Positions 36,701-44,460 of a stretch of 64,000 bases of DNA are shown piece by piece. Below the pieces are notes generated by a model. The model ran no database searches and was not told the origin of the DNA. It saw only the letters and a list, made by a program, of their open reading frames with translations. This DNA is from Nostoc sp. UHCC 0702 (lineage in GTDB: Bacteria; Cyanobacteriota; Cyanobacteriia; Cyanobacteriales; Nostocaceae). The position numbers and the translations under genes are program-made. Each line of letters starts with the position of its first letter. Position 1 is the first letter of the stretch. The stretch covers positions 809,409-873,408 of the forward strand of contig CP071065.1 in NCBI GenBank assembly GCA_017164015.1. Reading direction: 5' to 3'.

Positions 36701-38542
36701 AATTCGCACATATCGCAGTTCTCTGTCTAAGAAGCAGACAGCAACGGGGGCAGCAGCCAGGAGTGCATCTAGAAGAGAAAGCGATTCGGCGTAATGTATT
36801 ACAGCCTGATGAATGTCTTGATAAAGTTGAGCATTTTCAACTGCTAAGGCAACACGAGAAGCAATATCTTTGGCTAAAGCTAGGTCACATTGATTGTAGC
36901 GACGATTTGATTGGGCGATAACAAACTGGATACAGCCGAGTACTCGCCCTCGAATGGCTAAAGGTACAATCATCAAAGACTTGATGCCTAATTGCCGCAC
37001 AATTTCTAATTGTTGCTGATTTTGAATAATTCCTTCTAGTTGAGAGTCAGATACTTCTGGGATTAACTGGCTTTGACCGGTTCGTAGTACAGTAGCGATC
37101 GCATTTGTACCTTGAGGATCTAACGCATACTGCTGAAGTTGACGCGTCCACGCGGCTTTTTCTGCATCTGCATGGGCAATGGGTAAGCGGCGAATAGAAC
37201 CATCTTCCTGCAAAATCTCAATGCAACACCAATCAGCTAGTTGAGGAACTAAAATTTTGGCAATCTGTTCTAAAGTTTCTTCATAATCTAGTGATGTAGA
37301 GAACTGATTACTAATTTGGGCAATACAGCGGAATATATCTTCTGCTTGTTTACGTTCTGTAATATCGATCACAAAGAAAGCTCCTCGGTCTACAGTCCCT
37401 TCTAAGCAACTGCCACCTACTATAATTGGCAAATGTGAGCCGTCTTTACGGATATATTCCTTCTCATAGGGTGCAAAAAAGCAATTGTGTTGTAGTTGAT
37501 TTAGTGCTTGTTCGTCGAGTGGTAAATACTCTCTAGGGGTTAGGTTTTGCCAATTCAGTTTTCCGGCAATTAATTCTTCACGGCTGTAACCCAGCATCTT
37601 CACCAAGGCATCGTTAGCATCTGTAATTCTGCCGTCTTTTTCCCAAAAGCCAATACCAATCATATTGGAATCAACGACGCTGCGAAACTTGGCTTCGCTT
37701 TCTCGTAATGCTTGCTCGGTTTGTTTGAGTTGGGTAATATCAATTGAAGCGATGCCCACTCCTAACAACTGCCCATCTGGTAAACACACTGGATAGTAAC
37801 TTACTAGACCATAACGGTAAACTCCAGGCGGATAGGTTTCACCGCTGACTTCCTGGTTGAGTAAGGGCTGCTTGGTTTGCATCAATTGCTGAAAAATAGG
37901 CTCAATTTGCGGTGCCCATTCTGGTAGTACTTCTGTTAGGGTACGACCGATATGTTGATTTTGAGGTACACCATTGGTAGCCGCCAGTGCTTCATTAGCA
38001 TAAACATAGCGTAGTTCCGTATCGAGAAAAGCCAGCCCTACTGGTGAACTCGTCAGCCAAGCATCAACCAATGCTAAGGATTCATCTTTTTGCTGAATAG
38101 CTTGCTGAAGTCTCTGATGTAACTTAATGTTTTCTAATTCTGTCTGATTGGGTTCGCTAATATTTACATTCAGTTTTTGGAGATTTACTTCAGTTGACGG
38201 TTTAGCAGCCCTTAATTTCTCAAATAGCAAACTCAACAGTAATCCTTGCCAGACAAATAACCCGACTCGCACAACATTAGCAAAGTCTAAATTTAAGCTA
38301 TGGGCTGGCACAAGGAAAAAGTAATCGCTGAAAACAGCCGACAAAAAGCTTGCTAAAATCCCAGACTCCCAACCACCGTACCAAGCACTTAATACCACAG
38401 CGCTAAAAAATAGCAAAAAGGGAGTTTTGCTCATGCCCAGCCAAGGGTCTAGCAACAGCATTAGTACTAATGCTGTTGCAACAATTGATACAACAAAACC
38501 ATAACGTCGGAAACGTGAATCATGAATCTCAGACATGAACAT
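33740..38542 (-). CDS. Hybrid histidine kinase: membrane domain, PAS and GAF sensors, HisKA, HATPase, receiver
   Basis: The product has about 1600 residues. The ATG at 38542 is used; a second ATG at 38536 is equally possible. Order seen: KdpD-like DUF4118 membrane region (about 1-125); two PAS; GAF; two PAS; two GAF; HisKA (ILSHELRTPLNPILG near 1205) with the phospho-His; HATPase (NLLSNAVKFTPPGG, DTGKGISPEF, GGLGLGLAI); and a receiver (LLVDDQSDI, LLSDIGMPEMDGY). The HATPase carries an in-frame insert SVVSGQWSVVSGQ... of about 27 residues (about 1350-1376) made of STRR repeats, between the N-box strand and the G1 box. It probably senses several signals, with redox or small ligands at the GAF domains. 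The partner regulator is not identified; the Hpt protein at 40808 is a candidate. Confidence 0.93.
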   Translation of the reverse strand: MFMSEIHDSRFRRYGFVVSIVATALVLMLLLDPWLGMSKTPFLLFFSAVVLSAWYGGWESGILASFLSAVFSDYFFLVPAHSLNLDFANVVRVGLFVWQGLLLSLLFEKLRAAKPSTEVNLQKLNVNISEPNQTELENIKLHQRLQQAIQQKDESLALVDAWLTSSPVGLAFLDTELRYVYANEALAATNGVPQNQHIGRTLTEVLPEWAPQIEPIFQQLMQTKQPLLNQEVSGETYPPGVYRYGLVSYYPVCLPDGQLLGVGIASIDITQLKQTEQALRESEAKFRSVVDSNMIGIGFWEKDGRITDANDALVKMLGYSREELIAGKLNWQNLTPREYLPLDEQALNQLQHNCFFAPYEKEYIRKDGSHLPIIVGGSCLEGTVDRGAFFVIDITERKQAEDIFRCIAQISNQFSTSLDYEETLEQIAKILVPQLADWCCIEILQEDGSIRRLPIAHADAEKAAWTRQLQQYALDPQGTNAIATVLRTGQSQLIPEVSDSQLEGIIQNQQQLEIVRQLGIKSLMIVPLAIRGRVLGCIQFVIAQSNRRYNQCDLALAKDIASRVALAVENAQLYQDIHQAVIHYAESLSLLDALLAAAPVAVCFLDRELRYVRINQVLADINGLPIEEHLGRKFKEVLPEMAAELEPQLQHVLDTGEPLLNVEIHGETRGQPGRYGHWLGNYYPVYNALDETVGVGIILADVTATKVAEIALRENEARFRAMFDQAAVGIAQVALDGQFIEINAALCEITGYSYAELMQMNFQEITHPDDLASDWAQARRVLAGEINGYSLEKRYIRKDGRIIWVNLTASAVWDANGQPKYAVGIIEDISDRKRAEAAQQFLVETSAVLAASLDYKITLTSVANLAVPTLADWCIVDIFREDSSIQQIAIATADPAQRNMSRQLRWRDLSPDGQLHPFLQKLRQGKSIFYPEISDSILANISEEAKYLQQLQGLGILSLMVIPLRSRGQIFGAISFITAESGRHYQQADLALAEDVARRAAVAIDNARLYYETQQAKQAAERAVNRTVLLQKITAALSEALTPQQVAEVVVKQGIAALGAKAGSVVLLDDKGTSLKLVQAVGYSQALIDAWANYPLTASGPSAETVLTSKPVFIENRQAWIEKYPHLADITPEDRHFAHAGIPLIQDGKAIGALGFNFATVQTFNEEDQRFMLTLGQQCAQAIARAQLYEAEQTARAQAETANRIKDEFLAILSHELRTPLNPILGWAKLLRTRKFDEPARVMALETIERNAKLQTQLIDDLLDVSRILRGKVSLNIGAVNLVTTIAAALETVRLAAEAKSIQINTVLANDIGQVMGDSDRLQQVIWNLLSNAVKFTPPGGQIQVKLSVVSGQWSVVSGQEQLTTDNQQLTTDKYAQIQVIDTGKGISPEFLPHVFDYFRQADAKTTRVFGGLGLGLAIVRHLVELHGGMVQAESLGEGQGATFTVKLPLLKSAESRVQSVESAEVVMISESILAGVQILLVDDQSDIREFFSFALEQYGATVTAVASASVALAVFAQSKPDVLLSDIGMPEMDGYMLLREVRTWTSEQGGQIPAIALSAYAAEIDYNRALEAGFQKHVPKPADPVELAQAIANLIGRNC

Positions 38543-38814
38543 GCTTTGGAACAAGCAATACTTGTGGCAGTGGCTGTAAATACCCTAAACTAATTTGCAA
38601 ATTTTAGGAATTTATCTCCAGATAGATCCTAATGGAAGTTGAAAATTTCTTTTGCTAGAGGCTAATACTTGATTAATCTGGTAATTATAGGGAAATTTAG
38701 TTTTATTTTTGCAGGTAAATCATGATATTTTAATAATATTAAATCTCGGTTATACTATAAAAATAAGCTGATTGTAAACGCGATCAAAAAGCCTTTAACT
38801 TTATTCGTGCCGAT

Positions 38815-39762
38815 TTACTTATGAGAATTGATGACAACGCGATCGCGCCCCGTTAACTTTGCCTGGTACAATGCTTGATCCACCGTAATGATCATTTCTT
38901 CAAAATCAGAACCTGGCACAGGTATGTTTGTACCAACTCCGACACTCAAAGTTACATAAGAACGAGCTTGGGAATTGCTATGAGGAATTGCCAACCTTCT
39001 CACAGCAAAGCAGATTGACCGAGCCACTTGAATAGCCCCTTCAGCATTGGTATTAGACAGAACCACAGCAAATTCTTCACCGCCATAACGGGCGACTAAA
39101 TCAACAGAACGTCTAGCTGCACTGTGAATGGCTTTGGCAACTTTTTGTAGACAGCGATCGCCTGCTCGATGACCATAAGTATCATTGTAAGATTTAAAAA
39201 AATCAACATCGCAGAGAATCAATGAAAGTGGCTTTTGTTCTCGTGCCATACGCCGCCACTCTTGAGAAAAATACTCTTCAAATTTTCGGCGGTTAGCTAT
39301 TTGAGTTAAGCCATCAATAGTAGCTAATCGCTGCAATTCTTGGTTAACAATTTCCTGCTTTTGTTGTAATTGAGATTGCTGAATCAAACGTTTTACCCGC
39401 TGACGCAACACAGCCCAATGAATAGGTTTAGTTATATAATCAATGGCACCGGCTGCAAAAGCACGGTCAACAGATTCTTGATCCTCTAGTCCTGTAATCA
39501 TCAAAACTGGTGTATTCTTACTACAATCAAGAGACTGTAACTTAGCGCAACATTCAAATCCATCCATATCTGGCATCATTGCATCCAAGAGGACTATATC
39601 AGGATGTAATTTTTCAACAACAGTTAAAGCCTCTCTACCATTTTGTGCTTCTACTATTTGATATCCTTCCTTTTCGATAAAAAGTCGTAATTGCATTCGG
39701 TTAAATTGTTCATCATCGACTATTAAAACTAAATATTGACTCAGTGGGACAGTGCCATTCAT
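38815..39762 (-). CDS. Response regulator diguanylate cyclase (REC-GGEEF)
   Basis: The product has 315 residues. An N-terminal receiver (YLVLIVDDEQFNRMQLRLF, LLDAMMPDMDGFECC) is joined by a Q-rich coiled coil to a GGDEF domain. The active motif is GGEEF (ARYGGEEFAVVL), with the inhibitory RxxD site (RSVD) five residues before it. Such proteins make cyclic di-GMP when the receiver is phosphorylated. It follows a second REC-GGDEF gene by 72 bp on the same strand and probably belongs to one operon with it and with an Hpt gene. Confidence 0.92.
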   Translation of the reverse strand: MNGTVPLSQYLVLIVDDEQFNRMQLRLFIEKEGYQIVEAQNGREALTVVEKLHPDIVLLDAMMPDMDGFECCAKLQSLDCSKNTPVLMITGLEDQESVDRAFAAGAIDYITKPIHWAVLRQRVKRLIQQSQLQQKQEIVNQELQRLATIDGLTQIANRRKFEEYFSQEWRRMAREQKPLSLILCDVDFFKSYNDTYGHRAGDRCLQKVAKAIHSAARRSVDLVARYGGEEFAVVLSNTNAEGAIQVARSICFAVRRLAIPHSNSQARSYVTLSVGVGTNIPVPGSDFEEMIITVDQALYQAKLTGRDRVVINSHK

Positions 39763-39834
39763 TTCAACAGTAATTTATTTTGAATTAAGCATTTATAAAT
39801 TCTTCAATAATATATTTATGGGTGAAAACCTGAG

Positions 39835-40815
39835 TTAATAATTAGTTAAAACGACAATGCGATCGCTTGGTACCATTTTAGCTTGCAACAGAGCTTTTTC
39901 TGCGGTGACAATCAGCTTATTCATCGATGATGCGAAACTGGGAATCACGCTAGTTACACCTAAGCTCAGAGTAAAAAAATCGTCATTACTACCATCATCA
40001 GCTATCTTCATCGCTTTCACATTAGTGACAATCGCTTCTGCTATATTCAAAGCTGCTTCGGCTTGAGTATTCGGCAAAATCATAGCGAATTCTTCATCAC
40101 CAAAGCGGGCTACTAAATCCGCTCCCCGCTGCTTACACTTACGTATACTGCCAGCAATTTGGCGTAGGTACTCATCTTTAGCCTGATACTGTTCATCAGC
40201 CTTGGTAAAGTTAATATTCACCAAAATCAAAGATACAGGTAATTCATACTTTTGCAACCGATTCCATTCGCGCTGTAAATATTCATCAAAGTAGTAACGG
40301 TTAGCAATTTGAGTGAGATGATCTACAGAAGCAATGCGTTGTAACTCTCGATTTGCAGCTTCTACCTGTGCTGTCAGCAGACATTCTCGTTGAATCTTTT
40401 GTTGATGTTCCATCATCGCCCCCTTTGATGTCAGCAAGCGATTGATTCGCTGACTAAGCACACTCCAATCGATTGGTTTTGTAATATAATCTGTTGCACC
40501 TACTTCAAAAGCTCGGTCAACAGACTCTTGATCATCGAGAGCAGTAATCATTAAAACTGGAGGACAATTCTCACCAAGAAGTGTTTGCAACTGCATACAA
40601 CAATTAAAGCCATCCAAGCCTGGCATCATTGCATCTAGTAAAACTAAATCTGGCAGTTGTTGTTGACAAATATCTAAACAATGTTGTCCATTGCACGCTT
40701 CAGTAACCCGATATCCCTCCTTTTTGATAGCTTGATGTAGCACCAATCGCAAAGTTCTTTCATCATCGACAACAAGAATTAAGGGTGGGTTGTAGTGAAA
40801 CTCGGAATTAATCAT
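39835..40815 (-). CDS. Response regulator with degenerate GGDEF domain
   Basis: The product has 326 residues and the same REC-coil-GGDEF layout as its neighbour at 38815. The receiver is intact (LLDAMMPGLDGFNCC). The signature is GDEEF (VARFGDEEFAMIL), where an essential Gly is replaced by Asp, while the RGAD inhibitory site remains. It is therefore probably not a diguanylate cyclase; it may bind c-di-GMP, dimerise with the active protein or act only as a phosphate relay. The start overlaps the Hpt gene by 8 bp. Confidence 0.9.
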   Translation of the reverse strand: MINSEFHYNPPLILVVDDERTLRLVLHQAIKKEGYRVTEACNGQHCLDICQQQLPDLVLLDAMMPGLDGFNCCMQLQTLLGENCPPVLMITALDDQESVDRAFEVGATDYITKPIDWSVLSQRINRLLTSKGAMMEHQQKIQRECLLTAQVEAANRELQRIASVDHLTQIANRYYFDEYLQREWNRLQKYELPVSLILVNINFTKADEQYQAKDEYLRQIAGSIRKCKQRGADLVARFGDEEFAMILPNTQAEAALNIAEAIVTNVKAMKIADDGSNDDFFTLSLGVTSVIPSFASSMNKLIVTAEKALLQAKMVPSDRIVVLTNY

Positions 40816-41134
40816 TTTGCCTATTGGGATGTTGTAATTGCAAAGCAGCTTCTACCCTTTGATACTCTGTTTCGAGTTGTGAAACTAGAGTAGAAGCACT
40901 GACTGTAGTACCAGCATGACCCATTGCTTCTAATTCTTTGCACAGTTTGCCAAAAGCCATAGCACCGATAGTTACACTCAAAGACCTCAGAGAATGAGCA
41001 ACACTACGAAGCGCCCTGGCATTTTCTGTGCTGACAGCCTGATGAATAGCTACTATTCTCTGTGGCGCATCTGCCAAATAGGTATCAATCAACTCCGCCA
41101 AAATTTCAGCATCATCACACACCATATCTTTCAA
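40808..41134 (-). CDS. Hpt-domain phosphotransfer protein
   Basis: The product has 108 residues from a TTG at 41134, or 105 from the ATG at 41125. The Hpt helix with the phospho-His is AHSLRSLSVTIGA near residue 49. The open frame continues upstream with typical Hpt sequence (IDAQTFQALKDMV) but has no ATG, GTG or TTG there. Either the start is non-standard or the gene is a detached piece of a larger kinase. It overlaps the next regulator by 8 bp, so it likely hands phosphate to the receivers at 39835 and 38815. Confidence 0.8.
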   Translation of the reverse strand: MKDMVCDDAEILAELIDTYLADAPQRIVAIHQAVSTENARALRSVAHSLRSLSVTIGAMAFGKLCKELEAMGHAGTTVSASTLVSQLETEYQRVEAALQLQHPNRQND

Positions 41135-41409
41135 AGCTTGAAAGGTTTGAGCATCGATAGCAGGAGCCAGGTCTGGGGATGGGGGGATGAGGTGTCGGTT
41201 AACAGATTGTTTGTCGCTTTAACAAATTAATGTCGTCCGATTATAAACTGTTGAAATCCAGTTGGCTTAAGGAGTTGTAATTTTTTGAGCATTGCTATTC
41301 GCACAAACATTGCGAGTGCTTCAACAACTGAAAACCATATGATGTAAGGTTTTCATGCGCGATGACATTAGTTTGTTAAGACGACAAATAATCCGTTAAC
41401 CGACAATTG

Positions 41410-42570
41410 CTATTGATTGAGTGCTTGTACTAATTTTTCAATGTGCCTTGGTTCATGAGTTGCCATTAGAGAAATTCTGATCCGACTTGTTGGGACTGTA
41501 GGGGGACGAATGGCTGGGGCAAAAATGCCAGCTTCTTTAAGTTGCTTTCCCACTTGCAGCGCCTGGGCGGGATTTGGCAATTGAAAACATAATATAGGTG
41601 ATTCTGAGGGTAGCAATTTCAGGTTTGGTAAGTGCTGTTGTAGCAACTTTTTTAAGTAATCTACATTCTGCCACAATTGCACACGCCGTTGTGGTTCTTG
41701 CTGGACTATATTGATTGCTGCTAAGGCCGCAGCTGTATCAGCAGGGGACAGTGCAGTTGTGTAAATAAAACTGGCTGCACGATTTTGCAAAAAGTCAATT
41801 AAGGAGGCACTTCCCGCCACGTATCCGCCTAAACTACCCAAGGCTTTACTCAAAGTGCCAATTTGAATTAACTGCCTTCCTGTACAGCCAAAATGTTCAA
41901 CACATCCTGCACCAGTTTTGCCTAGTACTCCGGTGGCATGAGCTTCATCAACAACCAGCATACAACTAAACTCATCAGCTAGATCCAGCAGTGCTGATAA
42001 AGGACACAAATCGCCATCCATGCTGAAGACGCTATCAGTCACAATCAAACAACGTCGGTAATTTTGCCGCTGTTGAATTAACTGAATTTTGAGTGCTGCA
42101 ACATCACAATGGGTATATTCAATCACTTTTGCACCGCTGAGAATTGCCCCATTTTTGAGACTAGAGTGGTTGTACTGGTCAGATAAAATTAAATCGCGTT
42201 TACCCACTAAGGCGGTAATTGCACCCAAATTTGCTAGATACCCAGAACTAAATACCACCGCGTCTTCTGTTTGCTTGGTAGATGCGATCGCTCTTTCTAA
42301 ATCCCTGTGTAATTCTCGATGCCCACTGAGTAATCTAGAACCAGTACTACCAGTGCCAAATTCTTGAATAGCAGCGATCGCCGCCTTCATCAAGCGTTCA
42401 TCCCCAGCCAAACCCAAATAATCATTGCTGGCAAAATTAATTACCTCTTGTCCCGCCAAAAGTACCGTTGCACCAGACCTACCGTGAATCGCTTGTACTG
42501 AACGATACCAGTCTGCCCGATGAATGGTTGTCAGAGATGCTTCTATCCAGGCATAAGGGTGAGTGGGCAT
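41410..42570 (-). CDS. bioF: 8-amino-7-oxononanoate synthase-like AOS-family enzyme
   Basis: The product has 386 residues from [13 protein letters not shown] (ATG 42570), the normal length for AONS. It is a PLP enzyme of the alpha-oxoamine synthase family: [43 protein letters not shown] and the PLP lysine in [13 protein letters not shown]. BioF joins pimeloyl thioester and alanine in biotin synthesis. Related enzymes (KBL, SPT) share the fold, so the exact substrate is probable, not proved. No other biotin gene is near. The frame stays open upstream only because CCCTGC-type STRR has no stops. Confidence 0.85.
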   Translation of the reverse strand: MPTHPYAWIEASLTTIHRADWYRSVQAIHGRSGATVLLAGQEVINFASNDYLGLAGDERLMKAAIAAIQEFGTGSTGSRLLSGHRELHRDLERAIASTKQTEDAVVFSSGYLANLGAITALVGKRDLILSDQYNHSSLKNGAILSGAKVIEYTHCDVAALKIQLIQQRQNYRRCLIVTDSVFSMDGDLCPLSALLDLADEFSCMLVVDEAHATGVLGKTGAGCVEHFGCTGRQLIQIGTLSKALGSLGGYVAGSASLIDFLQNRAASFIYTTALSPADTAAALAAINIVQQEPQRRVQLWQNVDYLKKLLQQHLPNLKLLPSESPILCFQLPNPAQALQVGKQLKEAGIFAPAIRPPTVPTSRIRISLMATHEPRHIEKLVQALNQ

Positions 42571-42571
42571 G

Positions 42572-42726
42572 GGTGGATGGGGGATGGGGAGCAGGGGGGC
42601 AGGGGGGCAGGGGAGCAGGGGAGCAGGGGGGCAGGGGAGCAGGGGGGCAGGGGTGCAGGGGAGATGAAGGGAATAACCACTGACAACTGACAACTGACAA
42701 CTGACAACTGACAACTGACAACTGAC
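42572..42726. repeat. STRR blocks GCAGGGGG and TGACAAC before bioF
   Basis: About ten octamers GCAGGGGG/GCAGGGGA (42591-42662), followed by TGACAAC heptamers (42675-42726). They fill the whole gap between the two minus-strand genes. The end overlaps the ruvA stop. Confidence 0.8.
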
Positions 42727-43364
42727 TACTGACCAACTTGTTCGCTGCTAAGATGAGCGATCGCTTGTTTTATCCAATCTTCCACATAGGCATCTTTGGG
42801 TAGTCCGATTTCTTCACTGACCACATGTAAGGCATGGCTCACTTCATGGGCAGTATATCCTAAAGCGAAGAGGGTCATTTGCACTTCTTCGAGAATTCCA
42901 GGTGCAGGGCCTCCTGTGGCGACGAAGAAGCCTGCTGATTTGCGCCACTCAATCAATTTGCTTTTCAATTCTAAACAGATGCGTTCTGCGGTTTTCTTGC
43001 CGATTCCTGGGGCTTGAATTAAAACTTGGGTATTGGCAGCAATAATTGCTTGGACTAAATCTGGTAGTTCCAAAGTGTCCAATAAAGCGATCGCGCTTGC
43101 TGCACCAACACCGCTAACAGTCAACAAGTGGCGAAATAAATCACGTTCTGCTGGCGAAGCAAAGCCATATAGTAACGGCACTTCGTCACGAATTTGGAAA
43201 TGGGTAAAAATTTGCGCTACTCCCCCTGACTCTGGCAACTGCTGTGCCAACCGTTGAGGGACTTGTAAATCATACCCCAAACCATTCACTTCTAGAGTTA
43301 GAAAAACGCGATTACCGCTAATTGTTTGGATACCAGCGACGATTCCTTTGAGATAGCTAATCAT
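42726..43364 (-). CDS. ruvA: Holliday junction branch migration protein RuvA
   Basis: The product has 212 residues. Seen: the OB-fold start [22 protein letters not shown], the two helix-hairpin-helix motifs [17 protein letters not shown] and [17 protein letters not shown], and the C-terminal domain ([19 protein letters not shown]) that contacts RuvB. RuvA binds four-way DNA junctions and loads the RuvB helicase in recombination repair. ruvB is not in the window. The last codons EQVGQ and the TAG lie within a TGACAAC-type STRR. Confidence 0.95.
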   Translation of the reverse strand: MISYLKGIVAGIQTISGNRVFLTLEVNGLGYDLQVPQRLAQQLPESGGVAQIFTHFQIRDEVPLLYGFASPAERDLFRHLLTVSGVGAASAIALLDTLELPDLVQAIIAANTQVLIQAPGIGKKTAERICLELKSKLIEWRKSAGFFVATGGPAPGILEEVQMTLFALGYTAHEVSHALHVVSEEIGLPKDAYVEDWIKQAIAHLSSEQVGQ

Positions 43365-43426
43365 TCTAAGAAACCAAAATATATTAATCCTTCAAGAATT
43401 CCACCTGCACAAAAATTTTGTGCTGG

Positions 43427-43705
43427 TTAACGATGGTAGGCGGGATACTCGTTGTGCCACTGGAGTAACTCTTTTCGGGCATTCCCGACTATGATTTTGC
43501 GTTCGTTGTCTACAGCACACAAAGCAATATCATTGCCCGAATTACCGCACACAACTGTTTGTTCTGCTGCAAATTTCCACTTTTGGTGTAGAAATTGCAT
43601 TGCTTGACCTTTATCGCTGGTGCGGGGTACAATGTCAAGGTCTATACCGCTACTATAGATTAACTTTATATTTACTTCACATTTTGGCAAGTGGGTTGAG
43701 CGCAA
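43427..43705 (-). pseudogene. Sucrose-6-phosphate phosphatase fragment
   Basis: The 92 residues contain the C-terminal HAD core of sucrose phosphatase: GIDLDIVPRTSDKGQAMQFLHQKW, VVCGNSGNDIALC and IIVGNARKELLQWH. Intact enzymes have about 245 residues. The N-terminal DxDxT nucleophile part is missing, upstream in-frame stops appear and no good start exists. It is most likely the remains of a gene whose product dephosphorylated sucrose-6-phosphate. It is close to sucrose synthase, which fits a sucrose cluster. Confidence 0.7.
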
Positions 43706-43711
43706 ATTTAC

Positions 43712-44161
43712 CTAATGAGGCGCTGTCATACGTTCAAGCCTGTTGTTACTTTGAAATTGCGATCGCATCCATTGGTAAGCTACAAAGTTCAATAGCAAGC
43801 CAATCAGAAACAAAAGCACCATCAAGGCGATTTGATACCAAATAACTTGGGGTAACAGCCAGTCTGCCACAAGATGAATTAAATTCATCACACTATAAAA
43901 CACAGTCAAGCCAAAATGAATCACTCTATAGCGTCGAGAATCAGTAAAGGCAGTGGCAATGATTGCCAGCATCGGCAGCACAAAAAAGCCCAACATCAAC
44001 CACATAATTGTAGAAATATCACTCATTGATGTAGCTTTTTGTGATTCAAGAACGCTTAAGCCGTGAAAAAGTGGCATCAAACCAAGTAAAGTATGAAACA
44101 GTATTCCAAGTAAAAATACTGTCCACAAAGCAATAATTTTTTCCTGATTATTAACTGCCAT
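43712..44161 (-). CDS. Four-segment membrane protein of unknown function
   Basis: The product has 149 residues. Four apolar segments are seen (ALWTVFLLGILFHTLLGL, MWLMLGFFVLPMLAIIATAF, FGLTVFYSVMNLIHLVADW, YQIALMVLLFLIGLLLNFVA). Motifs to name a family are lacking. It lies 6 bp from the sucrose-phosphatase remnant on the same strand, which may be chance. Confidence 0.65.
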   Translation of the reverse strand: MAVNNQEKIIALWTVFLLGILFHTLLGLMPLFHGLSVLESQKATSMSDISTIMWLMLGFFVLPMLAIIATAFTDSRRYRVIHFGLTVFYSVMNLIHLVADWLLPQVIWYQIALMVLLFLIGLLLNFVAYQWMRSQFQSNNRLERMTAPH

Positions 44162-44354
44162 ATTCTGATACCAAGTTGTATTTAAGGATAGTAGCTTCAG
44201 GAGTTGACTGATAACTGTTGACTATTAGACCTCTTGCAAAAGTCGTTCTTTGCGATCTTTTCTTTGCGCCTTTGCGCGGCAGTCGCTTCAAGTCGGCAAA
44301 GCCGCCCAACGCGCTGCCTTGCCTTTGCGTGAGACAAAAAAAGATTTATGTAAG

Positions 44355-44460
44355 AAGTCCATTGACCATTGACCATTGACTATTGACTATTGACCATTGA
44401 CTATTGACCATTGACCATTGACTATTGACCATTGACTATTGACCATTGACCATTGACTGT
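44355..44460. repeat. STRR block GACCATT/GACTATT
   Basis: About 14 heptamers. The last units form the C-terminal codons (QQSMVNGQ) and stop of the GH65-PGM gene. Confidence 0.85.
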
